Assembly: GCA_001550305.1 (NCBI GenBank) | Contig: LRTP01000577.1 | Coordinates: 1 to 64,000 of the forward strand | DNA length: 64,000 nucleotides | Direction: 5' to 3' | Origin: Streptomyces diastatochromogenes | Lineage (GTDB): Bacteria; Actinomycetota; Actinomycetes; Streptomycetales; Streptomycetaceae | In this document: positions 7,989 to 17,160 of the stretch, piece after piece | Layout: each line of letters opens with the position of its first letter | How positions within the stretch are numbered: the stretch's first letter is position 1 | Translations under genes and position numbers: made by a program | Notes under the pieces: generated by a model | Databases searched by the model: none | Seen by the model: only the letters and a program-made list of their open reading frames with translations | What the model was told of the DNA's origin: nothing

Positions 7989-9149
7989 GTGACCGAGCTT
8001 GCCGCGGTGAAGACCGCCCTCAAGACCCAGGCAGTAGAGACGCCCTCGTGGGCGTACGGGAACTCGGGAACCCGCTTCAAGGTGTTCGCGCAGCCCGGAG
8101 TCCCGCGCAATCCGCGCGAGAAACTGGACGACGCCGCCCAGGTGCACGCCTTCACGGGGGCCGCGCCGACCGTCGCGCTGCACATCCCCTGGGACAAGGT
8201 CGACGACTACGGGGCGCTGGCGAAGTACGCGCAGGAGCGCGGCCTGAAGCTGGGTGCGATCAACTCCAACACCTTCCAGGACGACGACTACAGGCTCGGC
8301 TCCATCTGTCACCCGGACGCCGCCGTCCGCCGGAAGGCCGTCGATCACCTGCTCGAGTGCGTGGACATCATGGACGCGACGGGTTCGAAGGACCTGAAGC
8401 TCTGGTTCGCCGACGGTACGAACTATCCCGGTCAGGACGACATCCGCGAGCGCCAGGACCGGCTGGCCGAGGGCCTGGCCCAGGTCTACGAGCGACTCGG
8501 GGACGACCAGCGGATGCTGCTGGAGTACAAGTTCTTCGAGCCCGCCTTCTACATGACGGACGTCCCGGACTGGGGCACGGCGTACGCGCACTGCCTCAAG
8601 CTCGGCCCGAAGGCGCAGGTCGTCGTCGACACCGGGCACCACGCACCCGGCACCAACATCGAGTTCATCGTCGCGACGCTGCTGCGCGAGGGCAAGCTCG
8701 GCGCGTTCGACTTCAACTCGCGGTTCTACGCCGACGACGACCTGATGGTCGGTGCGGCCGATCCCTTCCAGCTGTTCCGGATCATGTACGAGGTGATCCG
8801 CGGCGGTGGCTTCACGCCGGACGTCGCCTTCATGCTCGACCAGTGCCACAACATCGAGGCGAAGATCCCGGCGATCATCCGTTCCGTGATGAACGTGCAG
8901 GAGGCGACGGCGAAGGCGCTGCTCGTGGACGGTGCGGCGCTGGCCGACGCGCAGCGTACCGGGGATGTGCTCGCGGCCAACGCGGTGATCATGGACGCGT
9001 ACAACACCGATGTGCGGCCGTTGCTGGGTGAGGTGCGCGAGGAGCTGGGGCTGGATGCGGATCCCGTCTCGGCGTACCGCCGATCCGGGTGGGGGGAGAA
9101 GATCGCGGCGGAGCGGGTGGGTGGGCAGCAGGCGGGGTGGGGGGCGTGA
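7989..9149 (+). CDS. rhaI: L-rhamnose isomerase
   Basis: 386 residues of the TIM-barrel L-rhamnose isomerase type known from Pseudomonas stutzeri and rhizobia rather than E. coli RhaA. It converts L-rhamnose to L-rhamnulose. Metal-ligand segments are visible: LLEYKFFEP, VVDTGHHAPGTN (D214, H217) and FDFNSRFYADDDL. GTG start with AGGAG about 9 bases upstream. First gene of the rightward catabolic series, 146 bp ahead of the aldolase gene. Confidence is high from the motifs and the neighbours. Confidence 0.95.
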   Translation: MTELAAVKTALKTQAVETPSWAYGNSGTRFKVFAQPGVPRNPREKLDDAAQVHAFTGAAPTVALHIPWDKVDDYGALAKYAQERGLKLGAINSNTFQDDDYRLGSICHPDAAVRRKAVDHLLECVDIMDATGSKDLKLWFADGTNYPGQDDIRERQDRLAEGLAQVYERLGDDQRMLLEYKFFEPAFYMTDVPDWGTAYAHCLKLGPKAQVVVDTGHHAPGTNIEFIVATLLREGKLGAFDFNSRFYADDDLMVGAADPFQLFRIMYEVIRGGGFTPDVAFMLDQCHNIEAKIPAIIRSVMNVQEATAKALLVDGAALADAQRTGDVLAANAVIMDAYNTDVRPLLGEVREELGLDADPVSAYRRSGWGEKIAAERVGGQQAGWGA

Positions 9150-9201
9150 GCGGCTGAGTCTCGTCTGCCCTGTGCGGACCGTTGCAGGCTGCGGGCCGTA
9201 T

Positions 9202-9240
9202 GTGGCTGGTCGCGCAGTTCCCCGCGCCCCTGAGGGGCGC
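9202..9240 (+). repeat. Streptomyces-type interspersed hairpin repeat, copy 2
   Basis: GTGGCTGGTCGCGCAGTTCC followed by ccgcgcccctgaggggcgc, the same element as at 3717-3754 and 17053-17092, located between rhaI and the aldolase gene. CCCCTGAGGGG forms a short stem. Confidence 0.75.
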
Positions 9241-9295
9241 GCCGCAGCACAGGTACCTCGCTCTCTTCACTCTTCTTTCTCTAAGGACTAGGAAC

Positions 9296-11335
9296 ATGGC
9301 ATCCCATCCCGAAGCCGCCGCTCTGTTGGCCCGGTCGCACCGGCTCGGTGCTGATCCTCGTAATACCAACTACGCGGGCGGCAATGCCTCCGCGAAGGGC
9401 ACCGACACCGATCCTGTGACCGGCGGTGATGTCGAGCTGATGTGGGTGAAGGGGTCGGGTGGGGATCTCGGCACCCTGACCGGGGCGGGGCTCGCCGTGC
9501 TGCGCCTTGACCGGTTGCGGGCGATGACGGCGGTCTACCCGGGGGTCGAGCGCGAGGACGAGATGGTCGCCGCGTTCGACTACTGCCTGCACGGCAAGGG
9601 CGGCGCGGCCCCGTCCATCGACACGGCGATGCACGGGCTGGTGGACGCGGCCCACGTCGACCATCTGCACCCCGACTCCGGGATCGCGCTGGCCTGCGCG
9701 GCGGACGGCGAGAAGCTGACCGCCGAGTGTTTCGGCGACAGTGTGGTGTGGGTGCCGTGGCGCCGGCCCGGCTTCCAGCTGGGTCTGGACATCGCGGCGG
9801 TCAAGGAGGCCAACCCGCGGGCGATCGGCTGCGTCCTGGGCGGGCACGGCATCACGGCGTGGGGCGACACGGCGGAGGAGTGCGAGCGCAACTCGCTGCA
9901 CGTCATCCGCACCGCCGAGGCGTTCCTCGTCGAGCGTGGCAAGGCGGAGCCCTTCGGGCCCGTCGTCGAGGGGTACGCGGCCCTGGAGGCCGCCCGGCGC
10001 CGGGAGCGGGCCGCGGCGCTGGCGCCGTACGTCCGGGCCCTCGCCTCGCAGGACAAGCCGCAGGTCGGCCACTTCACCGACTCCGACGTCGTCCTCGACT
10101 TCCTCGCGAGCGCCGAGCACCCGCGCCTCGCCGCGCTCGGCACCTCCTGCCCCGACCACTTCCTGCGGACCAAGGTCCGGCCGCTCGTCCTCGATCTGCC
10201 GCCGACCGTGGAACTGGACGCGGCGATCGCGCGGCTGAAGGAGCTGCACGGCGAGTACCGCGAGGAGTACGCGGCCTACTACCAGCGGCACGCCGACGCC
10301 GACTCGCCCGCGATGCGCGGCGCGGACCCGGCGATCGTGCTGATCCCCGGTGTCGGCATGTTCTCCTTCGGCAAGGACAAGCAGACCGCGCGCGTGGCCG
10401 GCGAGTTCTACGTCAACGCGATCAACGTGATGCGGGGCGCCGAGGCGGTCTCGACGTACGCGCCGATCGAGGAGTCGGAGAAGTTCCGCATCGAGTACTG
10501 GGCGCTGGAGGAGGCCAAGCTCCAGCGGATGCCGAAGCCGAAGCCGCTCGCCACCCGGGTGGCGCTGGTGACGGGGGCGGGCAGCGGGATCGGCAAGGCG
10601 ATCGCCGAACGGCTCGTCGCCGAGGGCGCGTGCGTGGTGATCGCCGATCTCGACGCGGAGAACGCCGCCGAGGTCGCCTCCTCGCTGGGCGGGCCCGACA
10701 AGGCCGTCGCCGTCACCGTCGACGTGACCTCCGAGGAGCAGATCGCCGAGGCCTTCAGGGCGGCGGTGCTCGCCTTCGGCGGCGTCGACCTGGTGGTGAA
10801 CAACGCCGGTATCTCCATCTCCAAGCCGCTGCTCGAGACCACCGCGAAGGACTGGGACCTCCAGCACGACATCATGGCCCGTGGCTCCTTCCTCGTGTCG
10901 AGGGAGGCGGCGCGGGTGATGATCCAGCAGGAGCTGGGCGGGGACATCGTCTACATCGCGTCCAAGAACTCGGTCTTCGCCGGCCCGAACAACATCGCGT
11001 ACTCCGCCACCAAGGCCGACCAGGCGCATCAAGTACGGCTCCTTGCCGCCGAGTTGGGCGAGCACGGCATCCGGGTGAACGGCATCAACCCCGACGGGGT
11101 CGTGCGCGGCTCGGGCATCTTCGCGGGCGGCTGGGGCGCGCAGCGCGCGGCGACGTACGGCATCGAGGAGGAGAAGCTCGGCGAGTTCTACGCCCAGCGG
11201 ACCATCCTCAAGCGCGAGGTGCTGCCCGAGCACGTGGCGAACGCCGTGTTCGCCCTGACGGGTGGGGATCTGACCCACACCACCGGTCTGCACGTCCCGG
11301 TCGATGCGGGTGTCGCGGCGGCCTTCCTGCGATGA
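9296..11335 (+). CDS. rhaEW: bifunctional rhamnulose-1-phosphate aldolase / L-lactaldehyde dehydrogenase
   Basis: 679 residues from the ATG at 9296 (AAGGA upstream). Residues about 1-400 are a class II aldolase/adducin domain with metal-site signatures DHLHPDSGIAL and LGGHGITAWG. It splits L-rhamnulose 1-phosphate into dihydroxyacetone phosphate and L-lactaldehyde. From about residue 422 a short-chain dehydrogenase follows: VTGAGSGIGKA for NAD binding, NNAGIS, and YSATKAD for the catalytic Tyr/Lys. It oxidises lactaldehyde to lactate. The fused architecture is the one called RhaEW or YuxG in Gram-positive bacteria. Its stop overlaps the rhaB start (ATGA). Confidence 0.93.
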   Translation: MASHPEAAALLARSHRLGADPRNTNYAGGNASAKGTDTDPVTGGDVELMWVKGSGGDLGTLTGAGLAVLRLDRLRAMTAVYPGVEREDEMVAAFDYCLHGKGGAAPSIDTAMHGLVDAAHVDHLHPDSGIALACAADGEKLTAECFGDSVVWVPWRRPGFQLGLDIAAVKEANPRAIGCVLGGHGITAWGDTAEECERNSLHVIRTAEAFLVERGKAEPFGPVVEGYAALEAARRRERAAALAPYVRALASQDKPQVGHFTDSDVVLDFLASAEHPRLAALGTSCPDHFLRTKVRPLVLDLPPTVELDAAIARLKELHGEYREEYAAYYQRHADADSPAMRGADPAIVLIPGVGMFSFGKDKQTARVAGEFYVNAINVMRGAEAVSTYAPIEESEKFRIEYWALEEAKLQRMPKPKPLATRVALVTGAGSGIGKAIAERLVAEGACVVIADLDAENAAEVASSLGGPDKAVAVTVDVTSEEQIAEAFRAAVLAFGGVDLVVNNAGISISKPLLETTAKDWDLQHDIMARGSFLVSREAARVMIQQELGGDIVYIASKNSVFAGPNNIAYSATKADQAHQVRLLAAELGEHGIRVNGINPDGVVRGSGIFAGGWGAQRAATYGIEEEKLGEFYAQRTILKREVLPEHVANAVFALTGGDLTHTTGLHVPVDAGVAAAFLR

Positions 11336-12780
11336 GCGAGCACGTGAAGAGCTTCGCCGCGGTCGACCTCGGCGCGTCCAGCGGGCGCGTCATGGTCGGC
11401 CGCGTCGGCCCCGAGTCGCTGGAGCTGACGGAGGCGCACCGCTTCCCGAACCGGCCGGTGCGGGTCCCCGAGGGGCTGCGGTGGGACATCCTCTCGCTGT
11501 ACGCGGGGGTGCTCGACGGACTGCGGGCGGCCGGGCAGGTCGACTCCGTCGGCATCGACAGCTGGGCCGTGGACTACGGGCTGCTGGACGCCGACGGCGC
11601 GCTGCTCGGCAACCCGGTGCACTACCGCGACGCCCGCACCGAGGGGGTCGCGGAGAAGGTGTGGGCGACCGTGCCCGCCGCCGAGCTGTACACGGCGACC
11701 GGGCTCCAGTACGCGCCCTTCAACACCCTGTACCAGCTCACGGCGGCCCGCTCGACGGCTCAACTCGCCGCCGCCGAGCGGCTGTTGCTCGTTCCCGACC
11801 TGCTGGCGTACTGGCTCACGGGCGAGGCGGGCACGGAGATCACCAACGCCTCGACCACCCAGCTGATCGACCCGCGTACCCGTGACTGGTCCCACGACCT
11901 CGCGGACCGGCTCGGCATCGACCTCACGCTGTTCGCGCCGCTGCGACAGCCGGGCGACCCGGCCGGTCTGCTGCTCCCGCGGGTCCTGGAGGAGACCGGG
12001 CTGAGGGGCCCGGTCCCGGTGACGACCGTCGGCTCGCACGACACCGCGTCCGCGGTCGCCGCCGTCCCGGCGGCGGGCGAGCGGTTCGCGTACATCTGCA
12101 CCGGCACCTGGTCCCTCGCGGGCCTGGAACTGGAGCGGCCGGTCCTCACCGAGGCGAGCCGCGCGGCCAACTTCACCAATGAACTGGGCCTGGACGGCAC
12201 GGTCCGCTATCTGCGGAACATCATGGGGCTGTGGCTGCTCCAGGAGTGTGTACGGGAATGGGGGCAGCCCGATCTGGGTGAGCTGCTGCGGGCCGCCGCG
12301 GAGGTGCCCGCGCTGCGGTCGGTGGTGGACGCGGGCGACGCCACGTTCCTGGCCCCCGGCCGGATGCCGGACCGGATCACCGACGCCTGCCGGGAGTCGG
12401 GACAGCCTGTGCCCGAGTCGCGCGCCGAGATCACCCGTTGCATTCTCGACTCCCTCGCGCTCGCCCACCGCAGGGCGATCCGCGAGGCGGAGGCCCTCGC
12501 CGACCACCCGGTCGACGTCGTCCACATCGTCGGCGGCGGCACCCGCAACGAGCTCCTGTGCCAACTGACGGCCGACGCCTGCGGACTGCCGGTCGTGGCC
12601 GGCCCGGCGGAGGCCGCCGCGCTCGGCAACGTCCTCGTCCAGGCCCGCGCACACGGTCTGGTCGGCGACCGTACGTCGATGCGGCGGCTCCTCGCCCGTA
12701 CGCAGCCGTTGCGGCGGTACGAGCCCCGGGGCGACGCGGCGGCCTGGCGCGCCGCCCAGGACCGGCTCACCCGCGGGTGA
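11332..12780 (+). CDS. rhaB: rhamnulokinase
   Basis: 482 residues of the FGGY carbohydrate kinase family. It phosphorylates L-rhamnulose with ATP at O-1. The N-terminal phosphate loop DLGASSGRVMVG, IDSWAVDYGLLD, HYRDARTEG, TVGSHDTASAVAAVP and the C-terminal VHIVGGGTRNELLCQLTAD are typical of RhaB. The ATG overlaps the aldolase stop codon, so the two are translationally coupled. The order isomerase, aldolase, kinase completes the pathway. Confidence 0.95.
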   Translation: MSEHVKSFAAVDLGASSGRVMVGRVGPESLELTEAHRFPNRPVRVPEGLRWDILSLYAGVLDGLRAAGQVDSVGIDSWAVDYGLLDADGALLGNPVHYRDARTEGVAEKVWATVPAAELYTATGLQYAPFNTLYQLTAARSTAQLAAAERLLLVPDLLAYWLTGEAGTEITNASTTQLIDPRTRDWSHDLADRLGIDLTLFAPLRQPGDPAGLLLPRVLEETGLRGPVPVTTVGSHDTASAVAAVPAAGERFAYICTGTWSLAGLELERPVLTEASRAANFTNELGLDGTVRYLRNIMGLWLLQECVREWGQPDLGELLRAAAEVPALRSVVDAGDATFLAPGRMPDRITDACRESGQPVPESRAEITRCILDSLALAHRRAIREAEALADHPVDVVHIVGGGTRNELLCQLTADACGLPVVAGPAEAAALGNVLVQARAHGLVGDRTSMRRLLARTQPLRRYEPRGDAAAWRAAQDRLTRG

Positions 12781-12921
12781 ACCGGAACTCCCGCCCGCCG
12801 TGACGGGCGCCTTTCACCCGTCCGCGAGGGGGACTCGTCCGTGTCCATGAGCGGGGGCTCCCCTGCCGCCCGCCCTCCGCGTACCCTGCACTCATCCGAT
12901 GATCGATCCCAAGGAGCCGCG

Positions 12922-13677
12922 ATGCGTGTCGCCCTGTTCCTGACCTGTGTCAACGACACGCTCTATCCGGACACCGGCCGCGCCGTGGTGAAACTGCTGA
13001 CCAGGCTGGGCGTCGAGGTCGACTTCCCGATGGCGCAGACCTGCTGCGGGCAGGCCCACTACAACACCGGGTACCGGCATGAGGCCGAGCCACTGGCCCG
13101 GCATTTCTCCGATGTCTTCGGTGAGTACGAGGCGATCGTGACGCCCTCCGGGTCGTGCGGCGCGATGGTGCGTGAGCTGTATCCGCGGATGGGTGAGCGA
13201 GCGCGGACGGAGGGCCGCGGGGACACCCTCGCGGCCACCCTCGCCCCGGTCGTGCCGAAGACGTACGAGCTCACCGAGTTCCTGGTGGACGTGCTCGGCG
13301 TGACGGACGTCGGCGCTTACTACCCGCACACCGTCACCTACCACCCCACCTGTCACGGGCTGCGCAGTCTCGGGCTCGGCGACCGGCCGCGCCGGCTCCT
13401 CCAGGCCGTCAAGGGGCTCGAACTGCGCGAGTTGCCGGGCGCGGACGAGTGCTGCGGCTTCGGCGGCACGTTCGCCGTCAAGAACGCCGACGTCTCGGCC
13501 GCGATGGGCGCCGACAAGGTGCACAACGCCGAGTCGACGGGCGCGGAGGTGCTGTGCGCCGCCGACAACTCCTGTCTGATGCACATCGGCGGCACGATGG
13601 CGCGACTGAAGACACGGATGCGGCCGGTGCACATCGCGGAGATCCTGGCCAGTACGGAAGAGGAGCCGAGCGCATGA
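12922..13677 (+). CDS. lutA: L-lactate utilisation protein A (CCG-motif iron-sulfur subunit)
   Basis: 251 residues from the ATG at 12922 (AAGGAG upstream). It carries two cysteine-rich CCG domains, TCCGQAHYNTG and ECCGFGGTFAVKN, characteristic of LutA/LldE/GlpC-type subunits that bind an iron-sulfur cluster. With LutB and LutC it oxidises L-lactate to pyruvate. Four-base ATGA overlap with lutB. A gap of about 140 bp after rhaB leaves room for a separate promoter. Confidence 0.93.
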   Translation: MRVALFLTCVNDTLYPDTGRAVVKLLTRLGVEVDFPMAQTCCGQAHYNTGYRHEAEPLARHFSDVFGEYEAIVTPSGSCGAMVRELYPRMGERARTEGRGDTLAATLAPVVPKTYELTEFLVDVLGVTDVGAYYPHTVTYHPTCHGLRSLGLGDRPRRLLQAVKGLELRELPGADECCGFGGTFAVKNADVSAAMGADKVHNAESTGAEVLCAADNSCLMHIGGTMARLKTRMRPVHIAEILASTEEEPSA

Positions 13678-15176
13678 GTGGCACCTTCGTCGGCATGCCG
13701 TCGTTTCCCCCACCAGCCCACCCGGCCTTCCCCAAGGCGGCGCACGAGGCCGTCAACAACCCGACCCTGCGCGGCAATCTGCGCCACGCCACCCACACCA
13801 TCCGCGCCAAGCGCGCGGTCGCCGTCGCGGAACTCGACGACTGGGCCGCCCTGCGCGAGGCCGGCAAGCAGATCAAGGAGCACACGCTCCGTCATCTCGA
13901 CCGCTACCTCGTGCAGTTGGAGGAGTCGGTCACCGCGGCCGGGGGCATCGTGCACTGGGCCGCCGACGCCGACGAGGCCAACCGGATCGTCGCCGACCTG
14001 GTGAAGATGACCGGGGAGAGCGAGGTCGTCAAGGTCAAGTCGATGGCCACCCAGGAGATCGGCCTCAACGAAGCCCTGGAGGCCGAGGGCATCCACGCCT
14101 ACGAGACCGATCTCGCCGAGCTCATCGTGCAGTTGGGCAAGGACCGTCCTTCCCACATCCTCGTCCCGGCCATCCACCGCAACCGCGGCGAGATCCGCGA
14201 CATCTTCGCGCGCGAGATGAGCGAGTGGGGCCGCCCGGCGCCGGAAGGCCTCACCGACACGCCCGCCGAACTGGCCGAGGCCGCCCGACTGCACCTGCGC
14301 GAGAAGTTCCTGCGCGCCAAGGTCGGCATCTCCGGCGCCAACTTCATGGTCGCCGAGACCGGCACCCTGATGGTCGTGGAGTCCGAGGGCAACGGCCGGA
14401 TGTGTCTGACCCTGCCCGAGACGCTGATCTCGGTCGTCGGCATCGAGAAGATCGTTCCGACCTGGCAGGACCTGGAGGTCTTCCTCCAGACCCTCCCCCG
14501 CTCCTCGACCGCCGAGCGCATGAACCCGTACACCTCGATGTGGACGGGCACCACAGAGGAGGACGGCCCCCAGACCTTCCACCTGGTCCTCATCGACAAC
14601 GGCCGCAGCGACACCCTCGCCGACGAGGTCGGCCGCCAGGCCCTGCGCTGCATCCGCTGCTCGGCGTGTCTCAACGTCTGCCCGGTGTACGAGCGCGCGG
14701 GCGGCCACGCCTACGGCTCGGTCTACCCGGGCCCGATCGGCGCGATCCTCAGCCCCCAACTCCGTGGCACCGCAAGCGAGATCGACGCCTCGCTCCCGTA
14801 CGCCTCCTCACTCTGCGGCGCCTGCTACGAGGTCTGCCCGGTCGCCATCGACATCCCGGAGGTCCTCGTCCACCTGCGCGAACGGATCGCCGAGGGCGGT
14901 CAGGTGACGCGGGAGGGCAACAAGGTCGTCCTCAAGCCCGCCAAGGGGCACGCCGCCGAGCGGGCGGCGATGCGGGCGGCACGCTGGGCGTTCAGCCACC
15001 CCGGCGCGCTGCGCACCGGTCAGCGGCTCGCCTCCCGGACGCGCCGCTTCCATCCCCGCTCGCTGCCCGGTCCGGGCAAGGCGTGGAGCGACACCCGGGA
15101 TCTCCCGACGGTGCCCGCGGAGCCGTTCCGCGACTGGTGGCAGCGTACGCACGGCGGAAAGGACACCGACAAGTGA
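13674..15176 (+). CDS. lutB: L-lactate utilisation protein B (iron-sulfur oxidoreductase)
   Basis: 500 residues. The N-terminal LUD domain includes VKSMATQEIGLNEAL, GISGANFMVAETGTL and LPRSSTAERMNPYTS. The C-terminal ferredoxin-like part has two 4Fe-4S motifs, CIRCSACLNVCPVY and CGACYEVCPVAID. It passes electrons from lactate to the respiratory chain. Start overlaps lutA and stop overlaps lutC (GTGA), so the three are one tight operon. Confidence 0.95.
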   Translation: MSGTFVGMPSFPPPAHPAFPKAAHEAVNNPTLRGNLRHATHTIRAKRAVAVAELDDWAALREAGKQIKEHTLRHLDRYLVQLEESVTAAGGIVHWAADADEANRIVADLVKMTGESEVVKVKSMATQEIGLNEALEAEGIHAYETDLAELIVQLGKDRPSHILVPAIHRNRGEIRDIFAREMSEWGRPAPEGLTDTPAELAEAARLHLREKFLRAKVGISGANFMVAETGTLMVVESEGNGRMCLTLPETLISVVGIEKIVPTWQDLEVFLQTLPRSSTAERMNPYTSMWTGTTEEDGPQTFHLVLIDNGRSDTLADEVGRQALRCIRCSACLNVCPVYERAGGHAYGSVYPGPIGAILSPQLRGTASEIDASLPYASSLCGACYEVCPVAIDIPEVLVHLRERIAEGGQVTREGNKVVLKPAKGHAAERAAMRAARWAFSHPGALRTGQRLASRTRRFHPRSLPGPGKAWSDTRDLPTVPAEPFRDWWQRTHGGKDTDK

Positions 15177-15820
15177 GCAGCAGGGATCTGATCCTGGGGC
15201 GGGTGCGGCGCGCGCTCGCCGATGTGCCGCGGGACGACACGCCGTACGAGCAGGCCATTGAGCGCGGGTATCTGCGCGAGCACGGAGGGCGGAGCGTCGA
15301 GCAGACGGTGGATCTGCTGGCGGAGAACCTCGCCGACTACCGGGCGATCGTGCACCGTACAGACGCGGAGGAACTGCCGTACCTCATCATGCGGCTGCTT
15401 GCCGAGCGGGGACCCCAGTATGTGCTCGTTCCCCCGGGGCTCCCGCCGGAGTGGATGTCGGCCGCCGATCCCACCCGCGTGCACGACCGCGCCGTGAGCA
15501 CGCCGCACGAACTCGACAAGGTCGACAGCGTGGTCACGGGCTGCGCGCTCGCGATCGCCGAGACCGGCACCCTCGTCCTGGACGGTGGCCCTGACCAGGG
15601 ACGCCGTCGCATCACGCTGGTCCCCGATCACCACATCTGCGTCGTCCGCGTCCCCGACCAGGTCGTCTCCTCCGTGCCCCAGGCCCTGGAGCGACTGGAT
15701 CCGACCCGCCCGCTGACCTGGATCTCCGGCCCGTCGGCGACCAGCGACATCGAGCTCGACCGGGTCGAGGGGGTGCACGGTCCGCGCACCCTGGAAGTGG
15801 TGCTGGTGAGCGGGGAGTGA
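15173..15820 (+). CDS. lutC: L-lactate utilisation protein C
   Basis: 215 residues, LUD domain throughout. The conserved segments TGCALAIAETGTLVLDGG, TLVPDHHICVV and SGPSATSDIELDRVEGVHGP are those of LutC/LldG. It completes the LutABC lactate dehydrogenase complex. GTG start overlapping the lutB stop. Its position after the rhamnose genes fits use of the lactate produced by the aldolase/dehydrogenase. Confidence 0.94.
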   Translation: MSSRDLILGRVRRALADVPRDDTPYEQAIERGYLREHGGRSVEQTVDLLAENLADYRAIVHRTDAEELPYLIMRLLAERGPQYVLVPPGLPPEWMSAADPTRVHDRAVSTPHELDKVDSVVTGCALAIAETGTLVLDGGPDQGRRRITLVPDHHICVVRVPDQVVSSVPQALERLDPTRPLTWISGPSATSDIELDRVEGVHGPRTLEVVLVSGE

Positions 15821-15842
15821 CCTGCGCGGTTAGCGTGAGGGG

Positions 15843-16997
15843 ATGATCCGGTTCGAACAGGTCACCAAGCGCTATCCGGACGGCACGACGGCCGTGGACG
15901 GCCTCTCGTTCGAGGTCGCGGAGGGCGAACTCGTCACGCTCGTCGGCCCGTCGGGCTGCGGCAAGACGACGACCATGATGATGGTGAACCGGCTGATCGA
16001 ACCGACCTCGGGCCGGATCTTCGTGAACGGCCAGGACATCGCCACGGTCGATCCGGTGCGGCTGCGGAGGCGTATCGGGTACGTCATCCAGCAGGTGGGC
16101 CTGTTCCCGCACCGGACGATCCTCGACAACACGGCGACCGTGCCGACGCTCATCGGCTGGAAGAAGGCGAAGGCGCGGACGCGCGCCGCGGAGCTGCTCG
16201 ACCTGGTGGGCCTGGACCCGAAGACGTACGGCTCGCGCTATCCGGAACAGCTGTCGGGCGGCCAGCGCCAGCGGGTCGGGGTGGCCCGGGCGCTCGCCGC
16301 CGATCCACCCGTACTGCTGATGGACGAGCCCTTCGGGGCCGTCGACCCCGTGGTCCGGGAACAGTTGCAGGACGAGTTCCTGCGCATGCAGGAGGCCGTG
16401 CGCAAGACGGTGCTGCTGGTCACGCACGACATCGAGGAGGCGGTACGGCTCGGCGACCGTATCGCGGTGTACGGGCAGGGCCGCATCGAGCAGTTCGACA
16501 CGCCGGGGGCCGTGCTCGGCACCCCGGCCACCCCCTATGTCGCCGAGTTCGTCGGCGCCGACCGCGGGCTGAAGCGGCTGTCGGTCACCGACATCGAGCC
16601 CGACGACCTGGAACAGCCGCCCGTCGCCCGCCTGGACGAGCCCGCCGAGACGGCGGTCGCCCGCCTGCACGCGCAGGGCGCGCGATGGGCGGTCGTCCTG
16701 GACACGGAGGACGACCTGCACGGGTGGGTGGGCGTCGACGAGTTGGCGGCGGGCGGGTCCGTCGGGGACCGCGCCCACCGGATGAACTCGTGGGTCCCGG
16801 TGGGCGCCCCGCTGAAGCAGGCCTTCGGTGTGATGCTCCAGCACGACGCGGGCTGGGTCGCGGTACTGGACGGGGCCCGCTTCCTCGGCGTACTCACCCC
16901 GGCGAAACTGCACGAGGCACTGCGGCGGTCGGTGGACGCGGATGCGCGGGGGGTGCGGCGGGGGCAGGTGTCGATCGACTCGATCTCCGATGCGTGA
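15843..16997 (+). CDS. osmoprotectant (glycine betaine/choline-type) ABC transporter ATP-binding protein
   Basis: 384 residues, OpuCA/ProV family. Walker A GPSGCGKTTTMMMVN, signature LSGGQRQRVGVARAL, Walker B VLLMDEPFGAVDP and switch His in LLVTHDIEEA. The C-terminal 130 residues form a CBS-type regulatory pair (WAVVLDTEDDLHGWVGVDEL, GWVAVLDGARFLGVLTPAKL), as in osmotically gated importers. Only 22 bp after lutC. Its permeases and binding protein lie 2-4 kb downstream on the opposite strand, an uncommon split. Confidence 0.92.
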   Translation: MIRFEQVTKRYPDGTTAVDGLSFEVAEGELVTLVGPSGCGKTTTMMMVNRLIEPTSGRIFVNGQDIATVDPVRLRRRIGYVIQQVGLFPHRTILDNTATVPTLIGWKKAKARTRAAELLDLVGLDPKTYGSRYPEQLSGGQRQRVGVARALAADPPVLLMDEPFGAVDPVVREQLQDEFLRMQEAVRKTVLLVTHDIEEAVRLGDRIAVYGQGRIEQFDTPGAVLGTPATPYVAEFVGADRGLKRLSVTDIEPDDLEQPPVARLDEPAETAVARLHAQGARWAVVLDTEDDLHGWVGVDELAAGGSVGDRAHRMNSWVPVGAPLKQAFGVMLQHDAGWVAVLDGARFLGVLTPAKLHEALRRSVDADARGVRRGQVSIDSISDA

Positions 16998-17052
16998 GCG
17001 CTCCGCTGGGTTGGGCGGGGGGGGTGCGGGGTGTTCGGCGGTGCGGGTTCGT

Positions 17053-17092
17053 TGTGGCTGGGCGCGCAGTTCCCCGCGCCCCTTTGGGGCGC
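17053..17092 (+). repeat. Streptomyces-type interspersed hairpin repeat, copy 3
   Basis: GTGGCTGGGCGCGCAGTTCC then ccgcgcccctttggggcgc, in the convergent gap between the osmoprotectant ATPase and the leftward hypothetical gene. GCGCCCCTTTGGGGCGC is a perfect stem that could end transcription from either side. Confidence 0.75.
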
Positions 17093-17160
17093 CCGCGACG
17101 GCCGCCACCGATGGGCGTACGGGCCTGATCGGGCCCAGCAGACCGCGCAGGCGTCCCACG

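Noticed and set aside
9281-11293. A 670-codon leftward open frame opposite the aldolase/dehydrogenase gene
   Set aside because: It is the GC-skew shadow of a clearly recognised gene; its translation is low-complexity Arg/Gly/His/Val-rich and has no domain.
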